Translations under genes and position numbers: made by a program
Origin: Ostrinia nubilalis
Lineage: Eukaryota; Arthropoda; Insecta; Lepidoptera; Crambidae
Direction of reading: 5' to 3'
DNA length: 64,000 bases
NCBI RefSeq assembly: GCF_963855985.1
Contig: NC_087091.1
Location: 17,180,154 to 17,244,153 of the forward strand
Part shown: positions 54,586-64,000 of the stretch, piece after piece
Layout: each line of letters opens with the position of its first letter
How positions within the stretch are numbered: the stretch's first letter is position 1
Notes under the pieces: generated by a model
Seen by the model: the letters and a program-made list of their open reading frames with translations, nothing else
Databases searched by the model: none
What the model was told of the DNA's origin: nothing

Positions 54586-55850
54586 GGGCATATATCTATA
54601 ATTTAATCCGTAATGTCAGTAAAATTGCATAACTTGAATTCGTTTATTATTCGATTAGTATTTGGATTATGCATAGGCACTATAATTTGAGAACTTTCAG
54701 AATTACCTAACTACTTTAATAAATGCAATTAACATTTAGTATTATTATTAGCATCTATCTTTTTGCTCTCTTTTTGTAATGTGTTTCTTACAAACCCCAA
54801 AATACACACAGTGTGTTTTTCTACATAATCTTTGTAAAAAAGTTTGAGTTAGGTATGTAAATTGCCCTCTGAATTGATAAACTGTCTGAAAGATCCCGAA
54901 CATCAACATTTCATCTTCTTTCACAATATTGAAGCCACACATTCCATTTTTCCAACCGTATTTAAATTGGTAATTACCGTGCGAATGCGTTGACTGTTTC
55001 CATTTGGCTGTGCTATGGACGAGTTATTGCCTATTCATGAGTCTTGGACACATTTAAACATGCATCCAGCAACACAATTCGAAAGCCGGAAGCGACCTTA
55101 TCGATCGTTGATACGACTCACATTCGCTTGTATCAACAAATCGCGGATGCAATTTTGATTTCAGTGAAATGGCGTATGCAAAAATGTTTCGCCTGGAGAA
55201 ATTTCCCAGTCAATCGATACTGATCTTTATCTCTATGAAATTAGAGGTCGTTGGTTTTGCTTACAGTAGTGGGTAGTCGCGGAAAAAATATGCGTTTATT
55301 ATGGCGGTGAAAAGACGACTCGAAGGTTGTCATTACGAACTATTTGCGATGGTGTACTCGAGAATGAGTTTACATGAATATTTTAATAAATAAGGTCTTG
55401 GTGTCGCCATGCTTGCCTCGGGATTGCCATTAAATCAAACGGCGGTTTTAATAGCTGGCAACAAAGTTGGACTAACGAGTGTGTAGTGAGGTGCGATTGC
55501 CTATTAATTTAGTTGATGCGCTTATGTGCTGGGAAAATTTTGATTGCTTGCATTTAACTCTGTCTTTATCATCATTACGTAAGCAAGTACTATTTCAGCC
55601 AATAACTTGTGGACATATTAAGTAACTAAAAATGCGTTTATTAAACCAGTCTCAAATACAAATAATAAAATAAAAATGATCTCATAATGGTAATAAATGC
55701 AAGTGCACCGTAATAAATGCAAGTACAAATGCAAGTACTATGTCTATAACAAAAAAAATCGCATTCTGTTATTTTCAACATATTATTCTCACCAGTTTCA
55801 TTTTTTCAATCGACGTAATCTGTGAGTTTAACTTCGTGAGATTTATTGTT
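54586..55850. other. 1.3-kb spacer
   Basis: Apart from the module scrap at 55015-55040, nothing is recognised. A 64-codon minus frame at 54748-54942 has no family. Confidence 0.4.
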
Positions 55851-58154
55851 GTAAGGTACTTGATACAAATAAGGCCTACCTAACTTTAAATGCTTATAAT
55901 TCAATAAATATTAACGCCAATTAACAAAAACAAGGTTAATTATCTTCTTCCATCCTTTAATTTTAGCAATATTACAAAAAATAACACAATTTTTAACTAA
56001 ATCTATTCAAAATAAGCAAATTACGAAACCACTGATTTTGGCTTTATTAAATCACCTACACGGAATAAGGCCTACATGATTCAAATGCCTCTAGACCTTA
56101 AAATTGAGGTTGTATTAAACAAAATGCGGTCTTATAACATTAAACACGTCGATTTGTTTGCGTTATCAATATTTTACATACCAAGTAAACAGAAATATAC
56201 TGTACATCTCTAGATAAACTTACATCCCATCAAAAACAATACTTGTCAAAAAAACCAAGTCTCGCAACTCAGTTGTTCTACGGTAAAAAGTTGTGAGATC
56301 CATGTAATACCAAGTCCAGGCCAGGAAATCTTTAACGTTTTACATAAATTATTGACTTGGCCATCGCACTAAATAATTTAATTTACACGTGTTTTCATGC
56401 GATGGCCAAGTCAATATATTTATGTAAAACGTTAAAGATTTCCTGGCCTGGACTTGGTATTACATGGATCTCACAACTTTTTACCGTAGAACAACTGAGT
56501 TGCGAGACTTGGTTTTTTTGACAAGTATTGTTTTTGATGGGATCTCATTTCTTTTTGTATTTTGTAGACAGCAGTTATGTATCTAGAAAACTGGACCGAA
56601 ATTGAAAAATTTTACTCGACTTGGCGGTTGCACTACCGTGCCCCCAAATCTCATTTCTTTCTGTATTTTGTAGACAGCAGTTATGTATCTAGAAAACTGG
56701 ACCGACATTGAAAAATTTTACTCGACTTGGCGGTTGCACTACCGTGCCCCCAAATATTTTAGTTTTTCCTTGATTCATACACCAAACACTACTTATATTC
56801 CAAATTTGAAGCTTCTAGGTCTGCTAGAAGTGCCTTAGAATTTTGATGATCGGTGAGTCAGTCAGTGAGTCAGTCAGTGAGTGACAAAATTAAGTAACTT
56901 TGACCCGTTATAATTCTTAAACTACTGGTTCAAATTGAATGAAATTTTAAATATACCGTGTCTTTACAATGCCTGCATAGCTAATGAAAATTCAGCCTTC
57001 TAGTTTTATCCACAACGAAGTTACAGGCGGTCGAAAATGGCCTGAATTGCTTCGAGAAAAGGATGGTACGGCCGTGCCGCTTTTTTGCTCGACTTGGTGG
57101 GGGCACTGCCGTGCCCCCAGATTCCACTTATTAAGAATTATACATAAATTATAGATAAAATTAAATATTCATAGTAACAAAGTAACGATTCCTTACATAT
57201 ATTATCAAAAAAAATATCAAAAACAAACAATATTGGTTTTTTGTATAGGGCTTATTAAAACACCGTGTTCGAATAAGGCCTACACATAAAACCTTTTAAA
57301 TAAATCAGTTTAGGAACATCATTTAGTCTTGAATTTTTGTAAACAAAATGAGATATCAATTTTTGTTAGAACCAGGGCATAAAAAGGCTTCTGAATCATC
57401 ACTACGAACTCCTACACAATACTTGTGATACCACCTAAAGCAGTCATTTATGGTCGCGTATCTGCTACTTTGTCTTCGAAACAGACATGATAATACCAGC
57501 TTTTATTCTCCTTTCCTTAAGAATTATACATACGGCTTCTTTTTTCTTATTTTTTATTGTTTTTGTATTTTGTTTCTTTTTTTTACAGGTTTTGTAATTT
57601 TTTTGACACTGTTTTCTTTTTCTTTTCTGTGCTGTTAGTAACATTCTTATTAAATAAATATTTTGCTACTCTTTGACTCATTTAGTTTAATGAATTTGTC
57701 CGTAATCAGGTGTTAACTTAAGTATCTAATATGGCCTACCATGCTGAAATAAGGCCTAGGCCTTATTAGATATCTCGCTCTTGTTGTCTTTGAAAATTTA
57801 CAAATAATGCATCTATAGCCAGTAGTACAAATTAAGGTAATTATTAGCTAGTAAGATATAATATTTAGAAACGATTACTAAGAAAAGCTTAATCTAAAAC
57901 AGCGTCATTTTACCGAAAACTTAAGATGAAATCGCCGGATTTTTATAAGGGAGCACGAAATCACCCACCACCTTAGAAGAACGCGTGCCAATTGGTGCTG
58001 GGATCGTGGATCGGGATGCTCTAGCACTCTACTGGGTTATAGGGCATATGAGTACGTGTCCTTGAAGTATTGTCCCGGTTGGATTTATTTATCTGTGTTT
58101 TCTGATGTATAGGCCTTATTAGAACGTAGGCCTTATTTGTATCAAGTACCTTAC
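55851..58154. mobile_element. 2.3-kb TIR element with AAGGCCTA subterminal motifs
   Basis: Left GTAAGGTACTTGATACAAAT then AAGGCCTAC; right GTAGGCCTTATTTGTATCAA then GTACCTTAC: 29-bp perfect inverted ends. AATAAGGCCTA-like motifs recur at 56064, 57272, 57749, 58110 and 58127, probable transposase-binding repeats. TTGTT/TTGAT at the borders is at best an imperfect duplication. No transposase. Interrupted by the palindrome-headed element at 56224. Confidence 0.85.
56224..57122 (+). mobile_element. Palindrome-headed Helitron/HINE-like element, copy B
   Basis: Starts ATCCCATCAAAAACAATACT. The head palindrome spans 56226-56540, with arms of about 137 bp around ACTAAATAATTTAATTTACA. Two segments of about 108 bp (from 56547 and about 56650) both end GCACTACCGTGCCCCCAAAT. 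Then a (GTCA)n run and a terminal stem GGGGGCAC-TGCC-GTGCCCCC followed by AGAT. No coding frame. Near-identical to copy C. Sits in the AAGGCCTA element. Confidence 0.85.
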
Positions 58155-59403
58155 TTGATAGGTATACCGACTGTACCTATAATATTAAATATCTCTTCCA
58201 TAATATTCTCGTTATTAGCATAATTATGTGCATTTTCACCCGCAGCGGGATGGGTGCCAGTGGTGCCAGTGTTATTGCAAGTTAGATTCTGAATCCGCCG
58301 CGTTACAGAGGAAATATTAATTAAAATCTACAGCGGGAGGTAAACACTAATTACGTGGTACAGAGGTGCCATTCTGAATAAAATGAGGACGTAGGTAGAT
58401 AGATAAGTACTTACTCCGCGCTAGAAGGTATTGGCAATGTACAAATCAAACTGCCTTTTAATCTAGTGATTTATGTAAAATGAAAAGGAGAAAGTTCAAT
58501 ATCTGTTTGATTCGATTTTAATCATTCCTACTCAACTTAAAAAAATATTGTAGGTTTTTATTGGAACGGACTATAAACCTGCCTATGTTGGTTTTACTTT
58601 TGTTTTGTTTTTATTGCAATTGGACTAAATAATAAAAATTTACTTTCTTTCGTTATTCTGAAAATTATTCATATCATCCTGTTAAAACTCTCCTTCTGGC
58701 GCAGTCGGGTAAAAAATAAATAAATGACCAAGTAGGAACTACTAAAATCTGTTATATACCTAAACGAATTTCTTAACATTTAATAGGCATAAAACTTGCT
58801 TGTTCACAGACCACTCTGCTGTTTAATCTTTGACCACAGGATTTGCAGTTGATTTGCATATTTCTAAACGCCACCGACGCCGGAGTTGGATTGTTTATTA
58901 CATAATGAATGGAGCCAACTTTGATATTGTTTGAGATACTAGTCTGTTGAGCTCAGATATGGACAAACACGTAATTGGAAATATTTTAGCAAGTATAAAT
59001 AGACACAAAAGGAAATTGACAAAAAGTTTGGGCGTTGAAGTTCGTCAGGTAAACCAAATATCTACGAAGATCAGTTGTAAAGCCATCATCGTCAAGAAAA
59101 AAGTGTAGGTTTAAGCAAGCTTCAATACCTAAGGCAGCCCACTTTTTAAAATGAAAATCATGTAGGTACCTAAGTTAATATTCACTAAGTTACCTACTTA
59201 CTCGTACTTTGCATGGACACCTATTTTATAACGTCGTATTTGTTTTGGTGACACAAAAACATGATTTGATGAATCAAGATCAAGAAGACAAGACTCTCAA
59301 TAGGTATGAAAAGCCATAGGTAAGTATAAGTGGGCTAAGGGCTTTGGATTACCTAGGTAAGGAACGAATTTAATTATTATTTGGTTGTATTTCGAGTTGT
59401 GCA
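58155..59403. other. 1.2-kb spacer, nothing recognised
   Basis: No coding or repeat signal. Confidence 0.4.
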
Positions 59404-59529
59404 TTGGTGAAGACTGAACGCATAAAACACTTTTATATCTCTAAAACTGTCGGTCATCCACATTCAGCTCGCGTACGAGTTGATTCGAACACATTTGCTT
59501 TATTGCGTCTTGTCCACGATGACACTTCA

Positions 59530-59605
59530 AATACCGGCGGGAATCGAACCGATAACGCTATATGGAGCGTCCTGCTGTTTCGCCGCTGGGTGCCTATTGA
59601 GATTA
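59530..59605 (-). mobile_element. Possible tRNA-derived SINE relic
   Basis: On the minus strand GGTTCGATTCCCGCCGGTAT resembles a Pol III B box region, with GCACCCAGCGGCGAAACAGC upstream where an A box would lie. Weak, and the 89-codon plus frame across it is not convincing. Confidence 0.35.
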
Positions 59606-59895
59606 AAGATCAGTACTTATTCTGGGATTCACTAGACCTTATGACATTGGTTTGCTCGTGGATTAAAATGTGAAAGTTCGTGATTGAAGAGTGATTGAGC
59701 GGTCACGGGGGAAGCTAAATAAAATCAAATAAAATGTTTTACAAGATTAGATTATAATCAAAGAATGGCCTAGGCAAAGGGATTTTTATTAATTTATTTA
59801 TTGATTTTAATTACACATGTTTTAAAAACCTTATTAGGACTTTATTACATTATTATTATTAAAATGAGCCTTTTAACATAAATGTTCATGTTATA

Positions 59896-60834
59896 GGGGA
59901 GAGTTCGGTATATTGTACCGCCGGGTAAATTGTACCACCCTCATATTTCGTAAAGTATTTATTGAATGTCTGTAATTGCAACACTCAGCGATACACAACT
60001 AAAATCAATTAATATCGGCCATGTGGTTTTTGCCGTGACAACAAACACGTGTGTTTTATTTTGAAAAGTATTTTTTCATTGTTTTCAAGTAACTTTTGAC
60101 AATACATGTTTAGTTTGTAATTTTGTTAAATTTAATCACAGGGTGTTTCTAATATATTATTTAGAAGCGTAAATTAGTGTGGATTACAATTATTTGAAAC
60201 ATTTTTCGGTATTTATAAGCTATATTTTTTACCGATTTTTTAAAAGCACTATCACCTAGTCAGCTAAATTGTACCACATCAAGTTGTATGGAACTTTACC
60301 AAAGGATTTTGAAATTTTTTTTAGTGAATCATATTTTGAAGTTATAATAGCGTAGTTATGTTTGACTAACAATAAATGAAAGCAAAAGACTGGCAAAGTA
60401 GATTAGGTACAAGTGTGCGGTACGATAATTGGAATTACAAAACTTGTACTCAAAATCGTGATAACGTGTTAAACAATATCGATTGTCTATGTTATTAACT
60501 ACTGTTCCTTTTAGTTTCCTAATTTGTTAAGAATGTATCGTATGATATTTTGCCATAGTTTTTTTTTATAGGCTTGAAATTTATTGAAATTCAATTTAGT
60601 AACCCTGTGGTACAAATTATCCAACCGGTTGGCTAAATTGGACCGAAGCTCTGAACTCGTACTTTGTTGATTTGTGCTAAATATACAACAATCATGTTAA
60701 TTAATAGGTACTTATGAAATAGTAAGTTGAATAATGTATCTTTTATTATATACCATGGACATTAGCAAAAACAAAAGAAAACTATGTGTAAAATGGGATT
60801 GAAAAAAACTGGTCCAAATTAGCGGACTCTCCCT
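59896..60834. mobile_element. mariner-like TIR element, copy 2 (uninterrupted)
   Basis: GGGGAGAGTTCGGTATATTG at the left and CGGACTCTCCCT at the right with TA at both borders (59894-59895, 60835-60836). 939 bp. Carries the single TTTGAAGTT (60336-60344) that is duplicated around the insertion in copy 1. Confidence 0.88.
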
Positions 60835-60836
60835 TA

Positions 60837-61325
60837 ATTATGAGCATTATTTTATCTTCAACCCTGAAATTGCCAGTACGGCAAGAATTTTAATTTTCAT
60901 AAATAATATTGAGAAACAAATAATTATGTCGCTTTTATGAATCACAAAAGGAATGGAAACATAATAGGTAGGTACTAAGTACATACCTCAACTTATTGTG
61001 AACATAGTACCTCCCAAAGGCAAGACATAGTGGTAAGGTAAAGGTAAGTGAGATTGAGAAATTAATATCACTGTGATCAGGATCTAAAGGCAATATTATT
61101 TAGGCCTAAAGGCCTAGTTTTTAAAAAACTTATCGAGTTTCCTTTGCCGTAATATAATTTATAGTAACAGTAAAAATACCTCACTATAGAGACCAAAATA
61201 ACTTTGGTTATATTATTTTTTACAGCACACTTAACACATGACAGTGAGCACAATATGAAGTGATCAGTTAATCCTTTCGCATAGCAATCACGGCGCATTG
61301 AACGAGCTAGGACGGACGTAAATGC
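60837..61325. other. Spacer, nothing recognised
   Basis: No coding or repeat signal. Confidence 0.4.
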
Positions 61326-61338
61326 GGATCTATAATTT

Positions 61339-61405
61339 CATCATCATCATCATCAACAGCCCTTTACAGTCCACTGCTGGACTATGATTTATGTCGGATG
61401 TCGTA
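61339..61405 (-). mobile_element. 67-bp LINE tail, TSD GGATCTATAATTT
   Basis: (CAT)n then CAACAGCCCTTTACAGTCCA and CTGCTGGACTATGATTTATG on the plus strand, i.e. a minus-strand LINE 3' end with a GATGATG tail. Flanked by exact 13-bp GGATCTATAATTT (61326-61338, 61406-61418). Confidence 0.9.
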
Positions 61406-61505
61406 GGATCTATAATTTATGTCGATATAAACTCAAATTACATCTAAAGACCAACAGATCTAGTTTGATCTGCCACCGCCATTTGACTAAGTCTGGGTAA
61501 GGCGG

Positions 61506-62424
61506 ATCCCATCAAAAACAATACTTGTCAAAAAAACCAAGTCTCGCAACTCAGTTGTTCTACGGTAAAAAGTTGTGAGATCCATGTAATACCAAGTCCA
61601 GGCCAGGAAATCTTTAACGTTTTACATAAATTATTGACTTGGCCATCGCACTAAATAATTTAATTTACACGTGTTTTCATGCGATGGCCAAGTCAATATA
61701 TTTATGTAAAACGTTAAAGATTTCCTGGCCTGGACTTGGTATTACATGGATCTCACAACTTTTTACCGTAGAACAACTGAGTTGCGAGACTTGTTTTTTT
61801 TGACAAGTATTGTTTTTGATGGGATCTCATTTCTTTTTGTATTTTGTAGACAGCAGTTATGTATCTAGAAAACTGGACCGAAATTGAAAAATTTTACTCG
61901 ACTTGGCGGTTGCACTACCGTGCCCCCAAATATCATTTCTTTTTGTATTTTGTAGACAGCAGTTATGTATCTAGAAAACTGGACCGAAATTGAAAAATTT
62001 TACTCGACTTGGCGGTTGCACTACCGTGCCCCCAAATATTTTAGTTTTTCCTTGATTCATACACCAAACACTACTTATATTCCAAATTTGAAGCTTCTAG
62101 GTCTGCTAGAAGTGCCTTAGAGTTTTGATGATCGGTGAGTCAGTGAGTCAGTGAGTCAGTGAGTCAGTGAGTCAGTCAGTGAGTGACAAAATTAAGTAAC
62201 TTTGACCCGTTATAATTCTTAAACTACTGGTTCAAATTGAATGAAATTTTAAATATACCGTGTCTTTACAATGCCTGCATAGCTAATGAAAATTCAGCCT
62301 TCTAGTTTTATCCACAACGAAGTTACAGGCGGTCGAAAATGGCCTGAATTGCTTCGAGAAAAGGATGGTACGGCCGTGCCGCTTTTTTGCTCGACTTGGT
62401 GGGGGCACTGCCGTGCCCCCAGAT
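61506..62424 (+). mobile_element. Palindrome-headed Helitron/HINE-like element, copy C
   Basis: Same architecture as copy B: ATCCCATCAAAAACAATACT start, head palindrome, two segments of about 108 bp ending GCACTACCGTGCCCCCAAAT, a longer (GTGAGTCA)n run at 62132-62186, terminal GGGGGCAC-TGCC-GTGCCCCC hairpin then AGAT. Differences from B are few, so both are recent. Confidence 0.85.
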
Positions 62425-62765
62425 ACAGGGAGTAGCAAGAAAATCGGTCCTAAACAACGATTAATATTGCAACGCTTTGGTAGGGGGTGTACCTTTATCA
62501 GGGAATTCCAAAAATAAGATAAAATATAAAGATGTTTGCTTGCTGAATTAATAACACAAACAAGTTTTTTAATAGAATTTAAATGACATTGGGAACTTTT
62601 TGCCCCAATTTTCGAAAAGTAGCGGACACAAACGAAACCTATCACAGATGATACATACTAATATCCAATGAATTTCCGTGCATTTGTTTTTTCTCTCTTT
62701 TAAGGGAATATTGAGAAAATGAAGTTTTAATATTTTATTTTATTTTACATTTAGGTAACATTTTT
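62425..62765. other. Spacer, nothing recognised
   Basis: No coding signal. Confidence 0.4.
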
Positions 62766-62992
62766 GACGACCTCCGTGGCGGAGAGGCGCACACACCGGT
62801 TTTCAAGGTGTGCCGGGCCAATCCTGAGGTCCCGGGTTCGATTCCCGGTCGGGACAATATAGAAAACGATCTTTTCACATTGTCTCTGGTTTGGGTGTGT
62901 TGTGGTTCGTCGTTCCCGATTTCCATAACACAAATGCCTTAGCTACTTATTTTGGGTTGGAGTAATATATGAGATGTTGTCTAATATTAATT
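62766..62992 (+). mobile_element. tRNA-derived SINE
   Basis: Head GACGACCTCCGTGGCGGAGA holds an A-box-like TGGCGGAGAGG (62777-62787) and a B box GGTTCGATTCC (62835-62845). The body TTGTCTCTGGTTTGGGTGTG, CGTCGTTCCCGATTTCC, ATAACACAAATGCCTTAGCT matches a well-known lepidopteran SINE layout, followed by an AT-rich ATTTATTT tail. The acceptor ends do not pair, so it is not a functional tRNA gene. Confidence 0.85.
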
Positions 62993-64000
62993 TAAGTATT
63001 TATAATATTTTATTTATTTATATTATTTTATTTATATTTTTATTTATTTATATTATTTTATTTACTTTTATTGGTTACTCTGCAATGCCAAACAACATAA
63101 CATGTAAAAATATCAAATCATTTTAGACAAATATATTTTCAACTTAGACTCGTCATATCTCAGAATTCCCATATCTCACAACATAGCGCTTTAAGTGAAT
63201 ATACTTACAAGTATAAAGCTTTGAAATAAAATACGTTTCATCTTTGTCCGCCGTGGGGCATTTTCTCATATTAAAGTTCCCAATGTCCTTTCCTTTGTAA
63301 AACTCGGGATAATTTCCGCCTAATTAAATAGTATCAGTGACAGTCGATAGCACATCAATTTAAATACTGGCATGTTATATAATTCATATGGGCGATTTTG
63401 TAAAAAAAATTAGCTATAGTTACTCGTAATTAGATGTTCTGTCATCCTCCTCCATCCTCATATCATCAACCATAACTCAAACTTTATTCGGAGCATTTGA
63501 AAATTATTGTCTTTGTTGATCTTTACAGAAAAAGGTGTCTATTTAAACTGCTTCCAGGTGCTTCCCTCGACCTTCGTTAGTTCTTCCAGGTTTATAATTT
63601 CTATTGACTTTTCTACTATAATTTATTCTTGGGTACATTCTCTGCACTGCACTGTAAACTGTGCCGTCTGGCCGTGTTGACACCGCCTTAATCCTGTGGT
63701 TACCGCGCAATATATTTCTTTGGGACAAGTTTAATATTTGGACTCATCCCGGCCGATCCTGCTGGGAATTTAATATCTCTGTTTGTAGAAGGATTTGCCT
63801 CGAAATCGGCGTTTTGTTGTCGCTGAATATGATGTCAGTGCGAATGTTTCGGCGAATTTGTGTGGTGTCACGTACGAGTAATGAATAGGCACAAAGCTGC
63901 GATGTAGGCATAAAAGTTTTTCGTTTGGAGTTTCTGTTTGTTTATTTTACTTTGTTAATGAGTAGGGAGCAGCCTCAGGGGTTTTAGAAAAACGCAAAAT
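62993..64000. other. 1-kb spacer to window end
   Basis: Begins with (ATTTATTT) runs. A minus frame at 63728-63543 (RPDGTVYSAVQRMYPRI) looks vaguely like a retroelement or host peptide but I cannot place it. Nothing else recognised. Confidence 0.35.

Noticed and set aside
62766..62860. tRNA gene
   Set aside because: Only A-like and B boxes are present, no acceptor pairing, and a typical SINE body follows.
63543..63728. Minus-strand 61-codon frame with RPDGTVYSAVQRMYP as an integrase C-terminal fragment
   Set aside because: The resemblance to retroelement integrase tails is too weak, and the frame is broken on both sides.

Overview
The window reads as intergenic DNA of a moth or butterfly (Lepidoptera). 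It is AT-rich and has no bacterial-style gene packing. It is saturated with repeat families I know from lepidopteran genomes: RTE-clade LINE tails ending in ATGATGATGA or CGAACGAACGAA, a tRNA-derived SINE, short CTAG-ended Helitrons, hAT, piggyBac-like, mariner-like and PIF/Harbinger-like non-autonomous elements, and the GGCCGGCAACGCACC-type retroposon tail. I found no complete host gene. The only candidate host coding piece is a short first exon (ATG at 38978) ending in a consensus splice donor. The only long intact reading frame is a 475-residue LINE gag protein at 20287-21714.

Layout. 1-15 kb: scattered small elements, including a 1.4-kb hAT element (3402-4807) that carries a dead mariner transposase, and a palindrome-headed Helitron/HINE-like element (10912-11799). 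15.2-18.1 kb: a nest of transposons in which hAT, Helitron, a second hAT and a 5'-truncated RTE LINE can each be delimited to the base by target duplications. 18.26-32.32 kb: a head-to-tail array of five units of one long-terminal-inverted-repeat element with a C-rich minisatellite core. The units alternate long, short, long, short, long. Unit 1 is interrupted by a gag-only LINE and unit 2 by a piggyBac-like element. 33-44 kb: LINE tails, a PIF/Harbinger MITE, a mariner-like element with a 1.1-kb insertion, and the candidate exon. 44.5-46.1 kb: a 1.6-kb snapback with arms of about 780 bp inside a smaller MITE. 46.2-55 kb: a Helitron inside a Helitron, a repeated 125-bp module, and a 2.5-kb hAT element holding further palindromes. 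55.8-62.4 kb: a 2.3-kb AAGGCCTA-motif element, two more copies of the palindrome-headed element, and a second copy of the mariner-like element. 62.8 kb: a tRNA-derived SINE.

The elements do not form a pathway. They form a readable record of insertion order. Several insertions can be checked inside the window because an empty copy of the same target lies elsewhere in it: piggyBac in unit 2 against units 1, 3, 4 and 5; the 1.1-kb insertion in the 36.5-kb element against the 59.9-kb copy; and the inner Helitron at 46.36 kb against the copy at 7.86 kb. Boundaries were read by eye. Superfamily names rest on end sequences and duplication lengths, not on database searches.
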